Made by a program: the position numbers and the translations under genes. Positions 1-11,152 of a stretch of 35,743 bases of DNA are shown in pieces (within the stretch, counting starts at the first letter, position 1; each line of letters starts with the position of its first letter). The notes under the pieces were generated by a model, which saw only the letters and a program-made list of their open reading frames with translations, was not told the DNA's origin and did no database searches. The DNA is from Byssothecium circinans (Eukaryota > Ascomycota > Dothideomycetes > Pleosporales > Massarinaceae). Where the stretch lies: positions 1 to 35,743 of the forward strand of contig ML977036.1 in NCBI GenBank assembly GCA_010015675.1, read 5' to 3'.

Positions 1-590
1 ATCGTGGTGGGTATTTTCTGTGGTTGGTGGTTTCCACTTTTTCGGATGGTCCGGATACTTATGTCCTAGTACTGTAATGCGGAGGCTTTGCGAGTAACTC
101 CAACGCTAACTGTAATGCTAGTGACCTGGTGGTATTATCCACAGCAGAGAAGAAGGTCGTTTCGAGGCTAGTGGGAAGTTTTTTTTTGGATGGGTTTTGT
201 GCGGTTTTTGGATCCGGACACGGGGAAGGTGAAAAGGGCGCCAGCTTGGGGGAAGGAAGGGGAGGGGAGATGTGGGATTCTGGGGAGGCTGACGAGAGAC
301 GCGTAACAGGTGCTAGGGAATTGTTTCGACGGAACTGGAGGATCGATAAGTAGTATGGTGAAGAGCTGAGTTTGATTAGATGTGGAATGGGTAGGAAGGG
401 CAATGGATGCACATTGCGATAAGGAAAAGCCGCCTCGAGGTTTTCGGGATATTTACTACTCTACTCTAAGCATTCCCCAACGTCCCTCCCTACCACACAA
501 CCCCGCTTCTCACGTCCCCCACCCTTGAACATCTCTTCCCCAAATCCCTTCCCCTCCCCCCCTATGTCTCTAACCCTCTCAACTACACCT
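1..590. other. Intergenic, no gene supported
   Basis: This stretch lies 3' of the secreted-protein gene that ends at 591. It is purine-rich around 225-275 on the plus strand and pyrimidine-rich around 480-560. The open frames here are low-complexity (Ser/Pro-rich on the minus strand), lack a recognisable domain or splice pattern, and look like by-products of composition. I see no RNA gene or mobile element. Confidence 0.6.
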
Positions 591-1508
591 CTACAACAAA
601 GTATCCAAAAGCCCCTCAACCGGGCTCAAAAGCTCATCAACAACCCCAGTAACCTCGCCAAGCAGACCCTGCACCTCGCCAACAACCGGTCCCGCGGCGG
701 TAGCAAGGACGCCGTCCGCGAGCGAGAGGACAGGTCCTACGACCGGGCTCAGGGTCTGCAGGAGGATGGCGACTTCGGACTGGACTGCGGCGAGGACATC
801 TATTGCACTTGTTAACTTTTTACTCCTCTCCGGCATATATCTCACAGCCTCCCTCCACCCCCATCTGCACAGGGACGCGGACGAGGCAAGCAGAGGAGAG
901 GCACGCGAAGGGAGGGGAAGAGAAGGGAAAGAACATACCACCAACAACAGCCCCCAAAAGCCCCTCAACCTCCTTCTTGATCCCCTGCACCAACTCCAGC
1001 ACAAGCTGCAAAAGCTCGGGGACGGCGGAAAGCTCGGCCTCGACGAGGGGGAAGACGAGCCCCGTAACGAGCGGGACGACGGTCGAGGTTAGGGCGTGCA
1101 CGGCGGAGACGATGTTGTCGACTGAGGAGGTGACGAGCGGGACGATGTCCCGTCCGACGACGGAGCCGGCGATGACTTTGTCTGCGCGGGGGTGTTAGCG
1201 GGGTGGGTTTGTTGGGGGTGGGAGGTGTGTGGAGCTTGTGGATAGGGGATGGGATGGGTCAGAAAGGGTGAAAGCGTACCAATGGAAGACAGTTCAATAC
1301 TAACACGGCTCTGCGTGTTCGCCACCTCATCGCAAGCCGCCGACACCGCCGCGGGGGACGTCGGCTGGCTGACGGGGACGGCAGCACGGGGAACGTCTGT
1401 CGGAGGAGTTCCTGGCCCAGTTACCGGGCCCTGGCGTGCAACCTTGTTAGGAGTAGCGACGGCGGAGCCGACGGTGAGCATGGCGAGGGCGAGGTTGAGG
1501 AACTGCAT
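591..1508 (-). CDS. Small secreted Val/Leu-rich helical protein, 3 exons
   Basis: The exons read 1508-1280, 1181-939 and 799-591, giving 226 residues. The ATG at 1508 opens a classic signal peptide (MQFLNLALAMLTVGSAVA), then a Pro/Thr-rich spacer to about residue 58. The remainder is almost entirely Val, Leu, Ala and Gly in heptad-like spacing with periodic acidic residues, as expected for amphipathic helices. Intron 1 has donor GTACGC and a GCTAACA branch. Intron 2 has donor GTATGT and acceptor ATAG; the two nearer acceptors (GCAG, CAAG) both lead to early stops, which fixes the choice. The layout recalls fungal hydrophobic-surface-binding (HsbA) and cell-wall galactomannoprotein-like families, but I cannot match it firmly. 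Secretion to the wall or medium is inferred from the signal peptide. There is no transmembrane anchor after it. Only one cysteine is seen in the mature part, so it is not a disulfide-rich effector. Confidence 0.72.
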
Positions 1509-1744
1509 TTCGAAGGCGATTTTTTGTGCTGAATATTCAGTGGTTGAGTAGGGTGTGGTGGTGAGGAGTTTGGTATTAGAGGTTGAAATGAATAGCAATA
1601 GTAATGAATAATGAGTGACTGGAGAGAAAAAAGAGTGACTGCGCGAGCGAGCGTGAAAAAGACCGATGGAAGACCTGAGGACTTGGTAGACTGTAGTGAA
1701 GAAAGAAGAAAGAAGAATCCAAACATCGATGGAAAGAAGCCATG

Positions 1745-1752
1745 ATATATAC
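1745..1752 (-). promoter_or_regulatory. TATA-like element upstream of the secreted-protein gene
   Basis: The plus strand reads GATATATAC here, so a TATATA core lies about 240 bp upstream of the ATG at 1508. Pyrimidine tracts lie between it and the start when read on the minus strand, as is common in strongly expressed fungal promoters. The assignment rests on position and motif only. Confidence 0.35.
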
Positions 1753-2775
1753 CCAAACTCCCAGCACCCCCTGAGTCTACTTCAGTGTTCTTCACAATCT
1801 CAATGGTGCCTCCCTCTCGGGCCCTGCTATCTGTACATTTGTCTGTACATCCTCCAGACCGCCTCGTCATATCTCATTTCATCAGGTGATGGCCACTCCG
1901 CTCCAACACGTTAAGGTGTGGGATCTGAGCATCGCAAGCTTCGCACCCTAGCTTGCGTGCACGTCAACCAACACATCCTAATTAACAGGTGCTGCAAATG
2001 TTGACTAGTGCGTCACGTGCACAGTCATCCTTTCCGTTTTAGGGTTTCTCTCATTCCCTTTTGCTGCGCGCACGGCGTTCTTTGCTCAACGGCCACGGGC
2101 CGTCTGCGGTGACGAAGTTTTGTGTTCGTGTTGTTGGATTATATGACCGGTTGGCCGTGGCCACACAGCATTCTACAAGTTGTGCACATTTAGCAACCAC
2201 ATGAAGGTTTGGAATGACGGCTTAGAATCCACTTGCATCATGTCCCATTGTAGTTATGCCAAACAATACTTTTTGTGATCCCATTGATCCATCCATCCAC
2301 CCATCCGTTCATTGTTAGTCAGCCGTCCTGACTGCATAGACAACCCATCACATAAAGCCGACCTCATCCGCATCCGCGTCCGCCTCGTTCCGAAACTGAA
2401 GCCTCCGTGTCCTTACATCCACAGTCCCACGGGGTAGACGCATCCATACAAAGGGAGGGGGAAAAGTGAAAGAAATATTAAAATACAAGACTGTGCTGCC
2501 AGAGGCAGACGAGTGGGGGAATTGGTATTCAGACATTACGTGGTCGAGGGTGACCTAAACTGAGCTCATCACGTCGACGCAAGGCTCGGGGCAAATGAGT
2601 GACGGATATTGAAGACAGAGAATGACGGGCCGAGCAGGTTCTTTACCATTCACTGCGGTTATAAGCCGACAGCTATGCTACTGTCCCGCCGAGAAAGATA
2701 AGCGAACCATGTTCAGCGGGCGTAAATGTCGTCAAGATGGGAAGGAAGGGCCAAGTCTTGTTCAACTGACAGATG
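1753..2775. other. Intergenic, between secreted-protein promoter and areB 3' end
   Basis: About 1 kb without a supported gene. It contains a CACGTG E-box core near 2015 and a short CATCCATC-type run near 2288-2305. No spliced or intact reading frame with a recognisable product was found on either strand. Confidence 0.55.
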
Positions 2776-4348
2776 CTACTCTGTCAGTGAGCTGATGGGT
2801 GACCCCACTCGGCTCTCATCGATCATGTCGCTCATTCGCATCTTCTTGTGCCGTGGTCCCTCGCCTTCCAGCTCATCCAGCCGCCTCTTCAGATCAACCT
2901 CGCGTTGCTTGACCTGCTCGAGCTCGGCCCTGAGCTGTGCTTCCATTGATCGTGCTGCCTTCTCGCTGCCTTCTAGTTCGGTCACCCGTCCACGGAAAAG
3001 GTCGTTGACGAGTTCGAGCTCGGATACGCGGGTCTTTAGAGCGGTGTTCTGCGCGGCTAAGGTGTCGTATGCAAGCGGCGGTTCGAGATGGGAGCCATTT
3101 ATCGAGGAGGGTGCGGGAGAGGGGTTGCGGAGAGGGAAGTTGGGCATCTGTGGGGAGTGGAACGCGTTCTCATTTAGGACGCCATCGAACATGTGCTGGG
3201 GAGCGATGTTGGACGGGTGGCCGAAGTTTGGCGTGCCGGTGCGAGAGATGGGTGATTGCGAGCGGTCGGATAGACCCGACGAGATCTTGCCCGAGGCGCG
3301 GCGCGGTTGAGCAAAACCGAGGGATGCGCCAGCGTCGGGGTGGGCAGCGGGGAGGCCATTGGATTCGGTCTTCAGTTAGTCAGCAGGTGTGAAAGGGAGA
3401 GATCAAGATGGATAGTACCTTCTTACGACCGCCAGGCACGCCCGTCTTCACGCGGTTTCGGCTTTTGATGACATCGGTCTTGAGGGATATGGGGCGGGGA
3501 CGACCGTGCAGCTTCAGGAAGAGGCCGCAAGCGTTGCAGAGCACGGCGCCGGCCTCGTCGCGTCGCCAGAGCGGAGTGGTGGTCGTGGTGCAGTTCTGGC
3601 AGACGGCCTAGAAGGAGAAATGAGGTCAGTGACTTGCTATCGATTGGAGATCGCGATAAGGATTAGGGCAACTTTTTGGCGAGGGCCGGCAAAGATGCCC
3701 ATCCAAGTCCACACCGCGACAGAGGAGGTCTTACGGGCTGGTTTGGCTGGCCGCCAGCGGTTGCAGGCGCGGCGGTTGCGTAAGTCATGCTGTGTCCATT
3801 GGAGGGTCTGCGTCGCGGTCAGTGGGAGGGGGATGAAAAGTTTAGTGCGGAAGGTGCCAAGACTTTCGATAAGCCTAGGAAGGCGGAAGGCGGAAGACGG
3901 AAGGCGCTACGGGCGGGCACAGCAGCCACGAGCGCAGCGAAGCTTGAGCTCCAGCTCGCGTCGCGCCGAGCAGTGAATGCCCTCCAAACAGGAACAGCGA
4001 CAATAGAACGCACCTCAATGGCGGCGACGGCATCTTGTTAGGGGTGCCGCGGCTCAGATTATCATTATTGTCATTACTGTTTTTGTTCGTTGCGGGGCTG
4101 TTGGTTGCGACTGAAGCCAGGGTCGACAGCGCGGGCAGCTGCACAGAAGCGTGACTGGCGTGCCGCTGGTGCTGGTGTTGGTGCTGGAGCTGGGCCTGGA
4201 GAGACGGTATCGTCGAGGTCGAGGAGGGTCGTGATATCTCGTGGCCGATCGACGGCAGAGCGGGCTGGTCATGGAGCGGAGACGCCGTCTTGAAGCCGGG
4301 CAGGTCAAACGCCTGCAGTATTGACGGGCGGCGAAACGATTCGGAGGC
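2776..4348 (-). CDS. areB: AreB/Dal80-type GATA zinc-finger transcription factor (5' exon not resolved)
   Basis: Four coding exons can be joined: 4348-4014, 3807-3735, 3607-3419 and 3369-2776. All junctions agree in phase (GTGCGT, GTAAGA and GTACTA donors; acceptors ACGCAG, TTCTAG, CTGAAG). The third exon encodes one fungal GATA finger, C-x2-C-x17-C-x2-C, with [13 protein letters not shown] and [17 protein letters not shown] visible, followed by a basic tail. The last exon ends in a long leucine-zipper-like coiled coil (repeats around [17 protein letters not shown]) and then a basic patch, [10 protein letters not shown] single finger plus a C-terminal zipper is the hallmark of AreB, ASD4 and yeast Dal80/Gzf3, nuclear regulators that usually antagonise AreA at GATA sites under nitrogen control. 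The frame upstream of 4348 meets a TAA near 4396 and has no ATG before 4030, so a further 5' exon is needed; CCCCAG at 4354-4349 is the likely acceptor. Start not determined. Confidence 0.9.
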
Positions 4349-5396
4349 CTGGGGCCGAGGGAGAATAGACGTCGCCAGTGCAGAAGCCGTGGTTTGTTAG
4401 GACGGAGAAACGCAGGGCGTCTCTCTATGACAATAGACTGATCACGCCGAAGGTATGCGAATCGGAGAGCTATGGACACGAAAGTAAACACAAGAACGCG
4501 GGAACTGTGGTGAATGAATGTCTGGTATTACGGTAGAGAGCGTAGTAAAGAGCGACAGTACAACGAGTACAGGTCAAAAGAGTGTTGAAAGAGCGTCAAA
4601 GAGCGTCAAAGCGGTGTCGAGGAAGACGACACGGTCGAGGTTGAGATGACATGCAAGGTACATTCTCTTCAGGATAAGCTTAAAGGGGGTCCCGTATGCT
4701 AGGGCGTCGATAGCACTATCGCGCAACAAGTCGGGGCTTAATTAGATCCAATTTGGTGACCTGCATGACCTTACGAGAAGCCCGCCTCCTTTCAACGCTG
4801 ATGTTTTTCACCTTTGTCGTGCAGATATCCACGCCCGCGATCCCCGTGAATCGCCAATGACACAGCCTGCCTACTCGGTGCAAGCTCCCGTTACACCCAG
4901 CCGCCAGATGTTTCTCCAACGGCTCAGCTGAACGCCCCATTGCAGGGCTGACAGTTCCCCTCTCAACTCTTCGGCGCGTACCTGCAGCGGCTCTGAGCGC
5001 TTACGATATGATATGATGCTGATCAGGGGCACAGACAAACGAAATCTCATAGAGCCCGCGCTAACCCCACCAAAGAAAACGGCCTAACATTCCACCAGCT
5101 TATAATTGCCCCGTGCTCGACGTCAGCCAATAAACTTCATGAGACGACCACCGATGAATGTTGAAGGAGACAGATATAGCCCTTTCAGACGGCTATGGTA
5201 GTGCGAACCCTTGGAGCAAGCTCTTTGGAGCGCTTCAAGCTGCCATTTCGGCTGCCGTGAGTTGATAACTTCATCTACTGAACACCACATCCTCGCCGGG
5301 AGCTCTCCGAAATGCAGACTATGGGCCCTCAATAAAAGAAAAACCGGGATCACGGGATTGCACTCGCACGCGCCCCTGCGGCTTGTGTGGTGTCTC
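4349..5396. other. areB 5' region and SRP68 3' flank
   Basis: This should hold the missing first exon, 5' UTR and promoter of areB, then the 3' flank of SRP68. ATGs on the minus strand near 4660 and 4650 are candidates for the missing start, but neither gives a strong phase-0 donor. A tandem AAAGAGCGTC-type direct repeat occurs around 4588-4610. The remaining open frames are short and unconvincing. Confidence 0.45.
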
Positions 5397-7352
5397 CTAT
5401 CTGCCGAATGAGAACCAACCTTTCTTCGCCGGTTTCGCTTCTTCCACCTTGGTCTCCTCCACCTGCCTCTTTTCTGCCGCTTGTTCCTGCACTTTGTTAC
5501 TGCGCCCGGGATATTCGACGTAGTTCCACGCCACATCGAGAAACATTGGCTTCACGGGCACAGGCTTGAGCTTGGGGGGCCAAGTGACAAGGTTAGTGAG
5601 GTCCACAACACCTGTGGACGGATATTCGTTGAGTCGCTCAACAACGGGCGCGCCGTTTGGCTGTTGTCCCTTTTCCGAGGTGGAGGACAGCTGAGAGAGC
5701 GCCACCAGTCCGCGGTAGTGCGAAGTGAGGTTCTGCAGATTCTTCTTCAACGTCTGCGTTTGCTGCTCGGGCACGATCAGCTTGGGTATGTCCGATGATC
5801 CTGAGGTTGGTTGCGGCGACGAAGCAGCCTGGGAAGCAAGAGATAGCGCGCGGTTGCAGAGTGCGAGGGCCTGTCTCGGCGCGGAGAGAAAGGCATGTGA
5901 GTGTGAGAGATTGAGACACTTCAAAGCTTGGAAGTACGCGCGTTGACCGTCGAGCTCGGCGACGAATCCAGCATCGCGGACAGCGCCTCTCAGTTCCTTA
6001 ATCGAGTCGATGCTCTGTAGAATCGCATCGTACAGTGCGACACGCTCTCGTAACCTTGCCAATTTGCGACCAGTGGGTTCTTCACGCTCGACCAATTCCT
6101 TGCCGTCTTTGCGTGGTCGTCGCAACTTTTGTGGAGGGTTCGCGGAGAAGGCAAGGCCGTCATCCGCTCCGATGAGCACCCTGTAACGACCGACCCGCCA
6201 TGCTATGAGGTCGTAGTTGACTGCAAGACTTGTCACCCTGAGATCCTGCATTCTTGCATCTCCCTCGTCCACACCCTCTTTCTCCAACTCCTCGATTGCT
6301 CTTCGGGCTGCATCAGCCGCGTCTTGACTAGCGATGACGACGTCGTCGTAGACATTGGCTCGGTCTTTGGGGGTATTTAACGATTTCAGAGTCTCTTCTA
6401 GCTTTGCGGAGGACGACTCGACAGCCACAAGTGCTAGGCCAATTGCAGCGTCAACGATGTTTGCGGTTCGATTTCGCCAGGTTATTTTCGATGCTGTAAA
6501 AAGGTAAGAAATTGTCTCGCTGGCCATGGATTTCCTTACTGGTGGCAGTTGCCTCTTCTACCTCAAAGGCGGAGGGATCGATCTTCTCCAGTGACTTGAC
6601 AAGCTCCGTCTCTTCTTTGGGAAAGAACTTCTTCGCAACTTCAGCAACGCCCACAGTTCTTGGTATCCGATGTTGGTAAGCGGCGAATCGTGTGCTGGGG
6701 TCAGTCGTGCCTGCGAGCACCTCCTTGAACAGGTCCTTTTTGGTTGCCTTGTACAGAGAGGAGTAGATGACCCGCGCAGCCGAGTAGCTATTCAAGCATG
6801 GAATCCATCGTTCATTCGAAGCGTCACTTGGTTTGTTGCCCTCTGCCTGCTTTTCAAATTCTTCTGCCCCCGCTAGCGCATATGCGTATCCCTTTGCCTC
6901 AAGCACATCGGTGTCGGTGGCTCCGCTCGCTGCCTGGTCTGACAGCAAATCCACCACGCTCTTTGCGCTCCGTACCGCTTTGTGCAGTCGCGAGATGATG
7001 TGTGACCGTGTGGAGCCCGTGATGCTCTTGTCTGCATTGTCTTCCGAGTGCGAAGCTTTCATGGCCATTGCGTGTGCCCATGCTCTCTCCGAGGTGAGTA
7101 GTAGAAGGTGCAGAAACCTAGCAGTCAGCACTTTAATTTCAAATTGAAAGAGCACACCTACTCCACATCCTTCTTGATGTCCTCTGCCGTCACAAGCGCC
7201 TTTGTCGCGTATTTTGCGTTTTTGGCAGTGGTTCGCCCAACCTTTTTGCGCACGATGCGCAGCCGCCGCGAGAGCTGTGCGCGATAGGTGTTGAAGTCGC
7301 CCACCAGGAAAGCAGCCTCCCGGTAATCCGCTACAAATTTGGTGATATCCAT
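5397..7352 (-). CDS. SRP68: Signal recognition particle subunit SRP68
   Basis: Three exons, 7352-7162, 7117-6540 and 6493-5397, encode 621 residues. Introns are 44 and 46 nt (donors GTAGGT, GTAAGG; acceptors CTAG, ACAG) and both keep phase. The N-terminus (MDITKFVADYREAAFLVGD, then YRAQLSRRLRIVRKKVG) is the conserved, basic SRP68 RNA-binding start. The middle has tetratricopeptide-like helices (RNRTANIVDAAIGLALV; FQALKCLNLSHSHA). The C-terminus ends in the short aromatic motif KKGWFSFGR seen in fungal SRP68. SRP68 pairs with SRP72 on SRP RNA in the cytosol and supports the elongation-arrest and targeting steps that deliver ribosomes to the ER. Length fits the family, and nothing is truncated. 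It is divergently transcribed from the PPR gene with 434 bp between the start codons. Confidence 0.93.
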
Positions 7353-7786
7353 GGCGGCGCTTCACAATGGTCCAGATGTCGTCGCGGCCGGCGGGATGGA
7401 GGGGCAGATGTCATTCCAGATATCGGGCTCGGTGCCGAAGCTCACCTCACCGCGCGCTAGCCCTTCTCGTAATCATGAAAAGTTGCCGTCGTTCGACGAC
7501 GACGCCATCCATTCATTGCCGCGGCCACGCCCTCTTTCAACGCTCTGTGCATTGTGCCTGTACATTATTTTCCTTGCTCTCTTCATTCCATCTTGGAGTT
7601 CTTCGGTTTCAATTGCTCTCTCCTTTATCTGCGCGCCACGCATCACGAGACATGCGAAGCTGCAAGCTCCGCAGCCATACTCCAAGCCGTCTGTACTCGT
7701 CCTGTCCTAGAATCGCATCTCAGGGCAATTTCCAGCGCTCTCGGTAATCCTTGGTGCCACCCGTTGCGCCCGTGACGCCGCGGGTA
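7353..7786. promoter_or_regulatory. Divergent promoter, SRP68 / PPR gene
   Basis: The start codons of two housekeeping-type genes face away from each other across 434 bp, so both promoters and 5' UTRs must lie here. No clear TATA box is seen, which fits broadly expressed fungal genes. A CGACGACGACG run lies near 7495. No uninterrupted coding frame with a product is supported. Confidence 0.6.
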
Positions 7787-10700
7787 ATGCTCGAGCGGGC
7801 TTCAACATGCCTCGAAACCGGCGGACGCCAGCTCCTCAGAGCTCCCACACAATGCCTACGCACTCGTCGAATGCTGCATTCCTCCTTTTGGCACCACGGT
7901 GCAAGCGATCTGCTCCTGCCCGTCTGGTGGGCGTCCTCCGCGATCCTCGACCACGCCGGTGGTGACGTCGACGACCGACCGCGAAGCAACACAAAGACGA
8001 GAACCTACGATGCTCCCCTGCTCGACTTTCTGTATCCCGAGAAGACACTGGCTCTGATCCGTCGTCTGTCAGCATATGGCTCAGATGCAGTGGACGTTAG
8101 ACGCAGACCATTGAATGGGACTGCTGTGCGCCAATTTTCAACATCGCGCTGGCAACCTCGTCAAGAAGAGGAAACGGATGATTTGGAGGTTATCCAGGCA
8201 AAGGAGGAATTAGAGCATCTGCTATTAAGGAGCACGGGAGAGGAGGCGCTGCAGGACGTCCTCGAGAAGAAGGCAGACGGAAAGCAAGAGTTGGCATGGT
8301 TGCTTTACTCATCTTTGCCGGAGAGAAGCCGCAACAACGCACTTCATAAAAGGCTACTCTTATACTTTGAAAAAGGGGACATGGCGCGGATGGCAAGTCG
8401 CGCGCTGCAGGTCTTTAGCGCCATCGACTTGCCGACACGTTCGCCAGCCGACTGTCGGATCGCCATTTCTGCTTACATAGCTCTCAGAATGATAGGCCCT
8501 GCAATTCAGCTCCAAGAGGAGGCGGCCGCGCAGTCCAACTCGATAGACATTGGCACAGATATGATTTTAAAACGCACTATCCAGGACGACCAGTGGGATC
8601 TGACATTACGCGTTTTCCGGACTTTCTTACAACAAGCGGATCGGCTGAGCATCAGAGTTCAAGACTGGTTTCATCGAAGCTTGCGAAAAGAGGCTGCGAC
8701 CATCTGGGGCCAGGTCGCACAGCTACCAGATCTAATAGAGCACTATCACTCTTTCCTCGCCCACATCCAACAGTTTCAGCACGAACTCAATTCCACAAAC
8801 AAGGACAAGCATATTTTATCATTGTTCGCCATGGGCTTTGTACCGGCAGTCATGAACCAGGTGATTGACTCCCCTGAGCCTGACGAAAGATACATCCGGA
8901 ACTTTTTTGTGGATCTGTTTCGCGACTTTGGAGCCATGGGCATATATACGCGGCTGCTTTTCGAATATGCTATTCCTAAAATGATAGATACGCCGCGATA
9001 CCGGGAATATACCAACCAGCGCAAGATCTGGCTTCAGCTCTACCGTCAGTACCGAGACCTGTGCCCCGATAGGCCTGGGCAAGGACCGTCGCGATACCTC
9101 ATCAGCAGGTTGATAGTACAACATGGCGAGAAAGATGGCACGGAACCTATCGGCCAGCTCATTGAAGATCTGCTGACATTCTACCCCTTTTCGCCCTTTA
9201 CCCCGGATGTGTTGACCTACATCATCCGCTTTTACGCCAGACAAGGAGACGTCGACCAGGTGCACGGATTTTTCGGCGAGCTACAAAAGAGGTTCCCAGA
9301 CCTTGTCAACCTCTCTATCATATCTTCGCTGGTCTACGCGTATGCTCGACGGATCGACGTGGCTGGTGCAGTCCACCAGTTCAAGCGCATCAACACCGAA
9401 TTCGGTCTCATGCCTGACTTGGCTTGCTGGAACATCCTACTCTACGCGTTCACCAGGGCCGATGATCTGGATGGCGCACTCGAGTGCTTCAATAACTGTC
9501 TCGACTCTGGTGTGGCACCTGACATTTACACATTTGGGCCGATGCTGGATTTGTGTGCTGCCAGAGGTGATGTGGAAGCTTTCGAGGCTCTGTTCGCCCG
9601 AGCAAAACTACTCAACGTTCCGGTGGAGGCGGATCGCCGCGCCAGGTCTGGATACGTACAGGCCTTTTTGAACACGGGTGATGCCGAAGGCGCCGAAGCG
9701 ATTGCGGAGGGCATGCACCAGAGCTGGCTGGCAGGGACCCTTCGCGATGAAATACTCACACATTCCTGGAATCTCCTCGTATCTTACTACGGCGTACAGG
9801 GAGACTTGACCAATACCCGACGCATGTACAAGCAGATGATGGACAAGCAGATACCCATGGATACATGGACTTATGCTGGCCTTATGCGCTCTCTGATTGA
9901 AGCCAAACAGACGAACTCTGCGTATAAGATTTTGAGTGTCACGATGCCTATGAACCAAGTCCGCGTTCACGCTTTCCACTATGCCATTGTCATCACCGGG
10001 TTTCTCCGCGAGAATCAATATCGACACGCGCAAAGGGTATATCAAAGAATGGTGAGGCGAAAAATACCTCAAACCCAGAGCTCTCGTCAAGCTTCCATAC
10101 TTGCGGTGGGTATCAAAGAGCTCACGGCGTTGAAAGAACAGCAAGTGTCGGACCCACACGCACGCTTGAGGGAGGTCGAGGAAAAGTTGCGTGAAAGCAT
10201 TTTGGCCAACTACGGATCCGAGATTGCAAACGACCAGCCCAGCCACAAGAGATACATCGACACCCCAGAGCTCAGCAACGTTCCGCAATCATACTTTGCC
10301 TTGGTCATCCTGCTCTACTCGACGCGTGGTGCATTGGATATTTGCAAGCAATTGTTCGAGGCCGCCTCCAAAGCAACCACTGTGCATGACAACTACCAAG
10401 CACCCATTGCACTCCTGTCGGCTATCATGGAAGTCCATTACAAGGCCAAAGAACACGACGAAATGGAGAAGTGCTGGGAGCTAGCGCGGTCAGAAGCAGA
10501 CCGGCTCGTCAAGACCTTCACCCAAGTCATGAACCTAGCGCCACCCACGCCGGAGTTCGATTCCATCACCGATCCGAGCGTCCAGGAGCGTTACAAGTCC
10601 TCGCAGATCGCCACCAACCGTCGGCAAATCCTCTTCAAAGCCTCGCGTCTCTATATCCGCAGTCTCCTCGACCAGCACGACAACCCGCAAGCCCTACAAA

Positions 10701-11152
10701 AAGCCCAGCGTACCATCCGCAACCTCCTCACCAACGGCTTCCACATTGACAACCTAACCTGGAACGAATTTATCCAACACCTCGCTCTCCGCGGCCGCAT
10801 CGTCGACGCCTTCTCCGCATGCGAAATGTACCTCATCCCCAACTTCCCCGGCTGGCAGAACCTCAACCCGGCCTACATCCGCCACGACCGAGCGGGATAT
10901 CCTTGGATGCAGCTCCGCCACTATGATGTTGATAGGACGAGCATCATTCCGAGGTACAGGACTATTGTGGTGCTGGCGGCGGCTTATGCGCGGGTCAAGA
11001 GGGACGAGCAAAATGGACTCGGGTATAATCCTGATTTGGGTGGTTGGGTGGGCGAGGTGCTCGAGCAGATTGCGCCGGTTACTTGTAGGGCTATCGATAC
11101 GATGCCCAGGACGGGGGATCGGTTTCAGGCGAGGTATTTGCAGGATTTGTAG
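7787..11152 (+). CDS. Mitochondrial pentatricopeptide-repeat (PPR) protein
   Basis: A single exon of 1121 residues; the first in-frame ATG is 7787 (the frame also opens at a TTG at 7751, not used here). The first 120 residues are rich in Arg, Ser and Ala and poor in acid, with the motif VRQFSTSRW typical of mitochondrial presequences. Helical repeats run from about residue 470 to 760, each near 35 residues: for example PDVLTYIIRFYARQGDVDQV, ACWNILLYAFTRADDLDGAL and TWTYAGLMRSLIEAKQTNSA. Such proteins bind organelle RNA and control mRNA maturation, stability or translation. The overall plan resembles Neurospora CYA-5 and yeast-type mitochondrial mRNA factors, but the target RNA cannot be told from the sequence. 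Codon use and length are ordinary, and no frameshift is seen. Confidence 0.88.
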   Translation: MLERASTCLETGGRQLLRAPTQCLRTRRMLHSSFWHHGASDLLLPVWWASSAILDHAGGDVDDRPRSNTKTRTYDAPLLDFLYPEKTLALIRRLSAYGSDAVDVRRRPLNGTAVRQFSTSRWQPRQEEETDDLEVIQAKEELEHLLLRSTGEEALQDVLEKKADGKQELAWLLYSSLPERSRNNALHKRLLLYFEKGDMARMASRALQVFSAIDLPTRSPADCRIAISAYIALRMIGPAIQLQEEAAAQSNSIDIGTDMILKRTIQDDQWDLTLRVFRTFLQQADRLSIRVQDWFHRSLRKEAATIWGQVAQLPDLIEHYHSFLAHIQQFQHELNSTNKDKHILSLFAMGFVPAVMNQVIDSPEPDERYIRNFFVDLFRDFGAMGIYTRLLFEYAIPKMIDTPRYREYTNQRKIWLQLYRQYRDLCPDRPGQGPSRYLISRLIVQHGEKDGTEPIGQLIEDLLTFYPFSPFTPDVLTYIIRFYARQGDVDQVHGFFGELQKRFPDLVNLSIISSLVYAYARRIDVAGAVHQFKRINTEFGLMPDLACWNILLYAFTRADDLDGALECFNNCLDSGVAPDIYTFGPMLDLCAARGDVEAFEALFARAKLLNVPVEADRRARSGYVQAFLNTGDAEGAEAIAEGMHQSWLAGTLRDEILTHSWNLLVSYYGVQGDLTNTRRMYKQMMDKQIPMDTWTYAGLMRSLIEAKQTNSAYKILSVTMPMNQVRVHAFHYAIVITGFLRENQYRHAQRVYQRMVRRKIPQTQSSRQASILAVGIKELTALKEQQVSDPHARLREVEEKLRESILANYGSEIANDQPSHKRYIDTPELSNVPQSYFALVILLYSTRGALDICKQLFEAASKATTVHDNYQAPIALLSAIMEVHYKAKEHDEMEKCWELARSEADRLVKTFTQVMNLAPPTPEFDSITDPSVQERYKSSQIATNRRQILFKASRLYIRSLLDQHDNPQALQKAQRTIRNLLTNGFHIDNLTWNEFIQHLALRGRIVDAFSACEMYLIPNFPGWQNLNPAYIRHDRAGYPWMQLRHYDVDRTSIIPRYRTIVVLAAAYARVKRDEQNGLGYNPDLGGWVGEVLEQIAPVTCRAIDTMPRTGDRFQARYLQDL

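Noticed and set aside
59..412. 117-codon minus-strand frame
   Set aside because: Low-complexity Ser/Pro/Leu composition, overlapping a plus-strand frame, no domain, no splice signals; explained by purine/pyrimidine bias.
7751..7786. Upstream extension of the PPR gene
   Set aside because: It begins with TTG; the first ATG is at 7787 and already gives a good mitochondrial leader.
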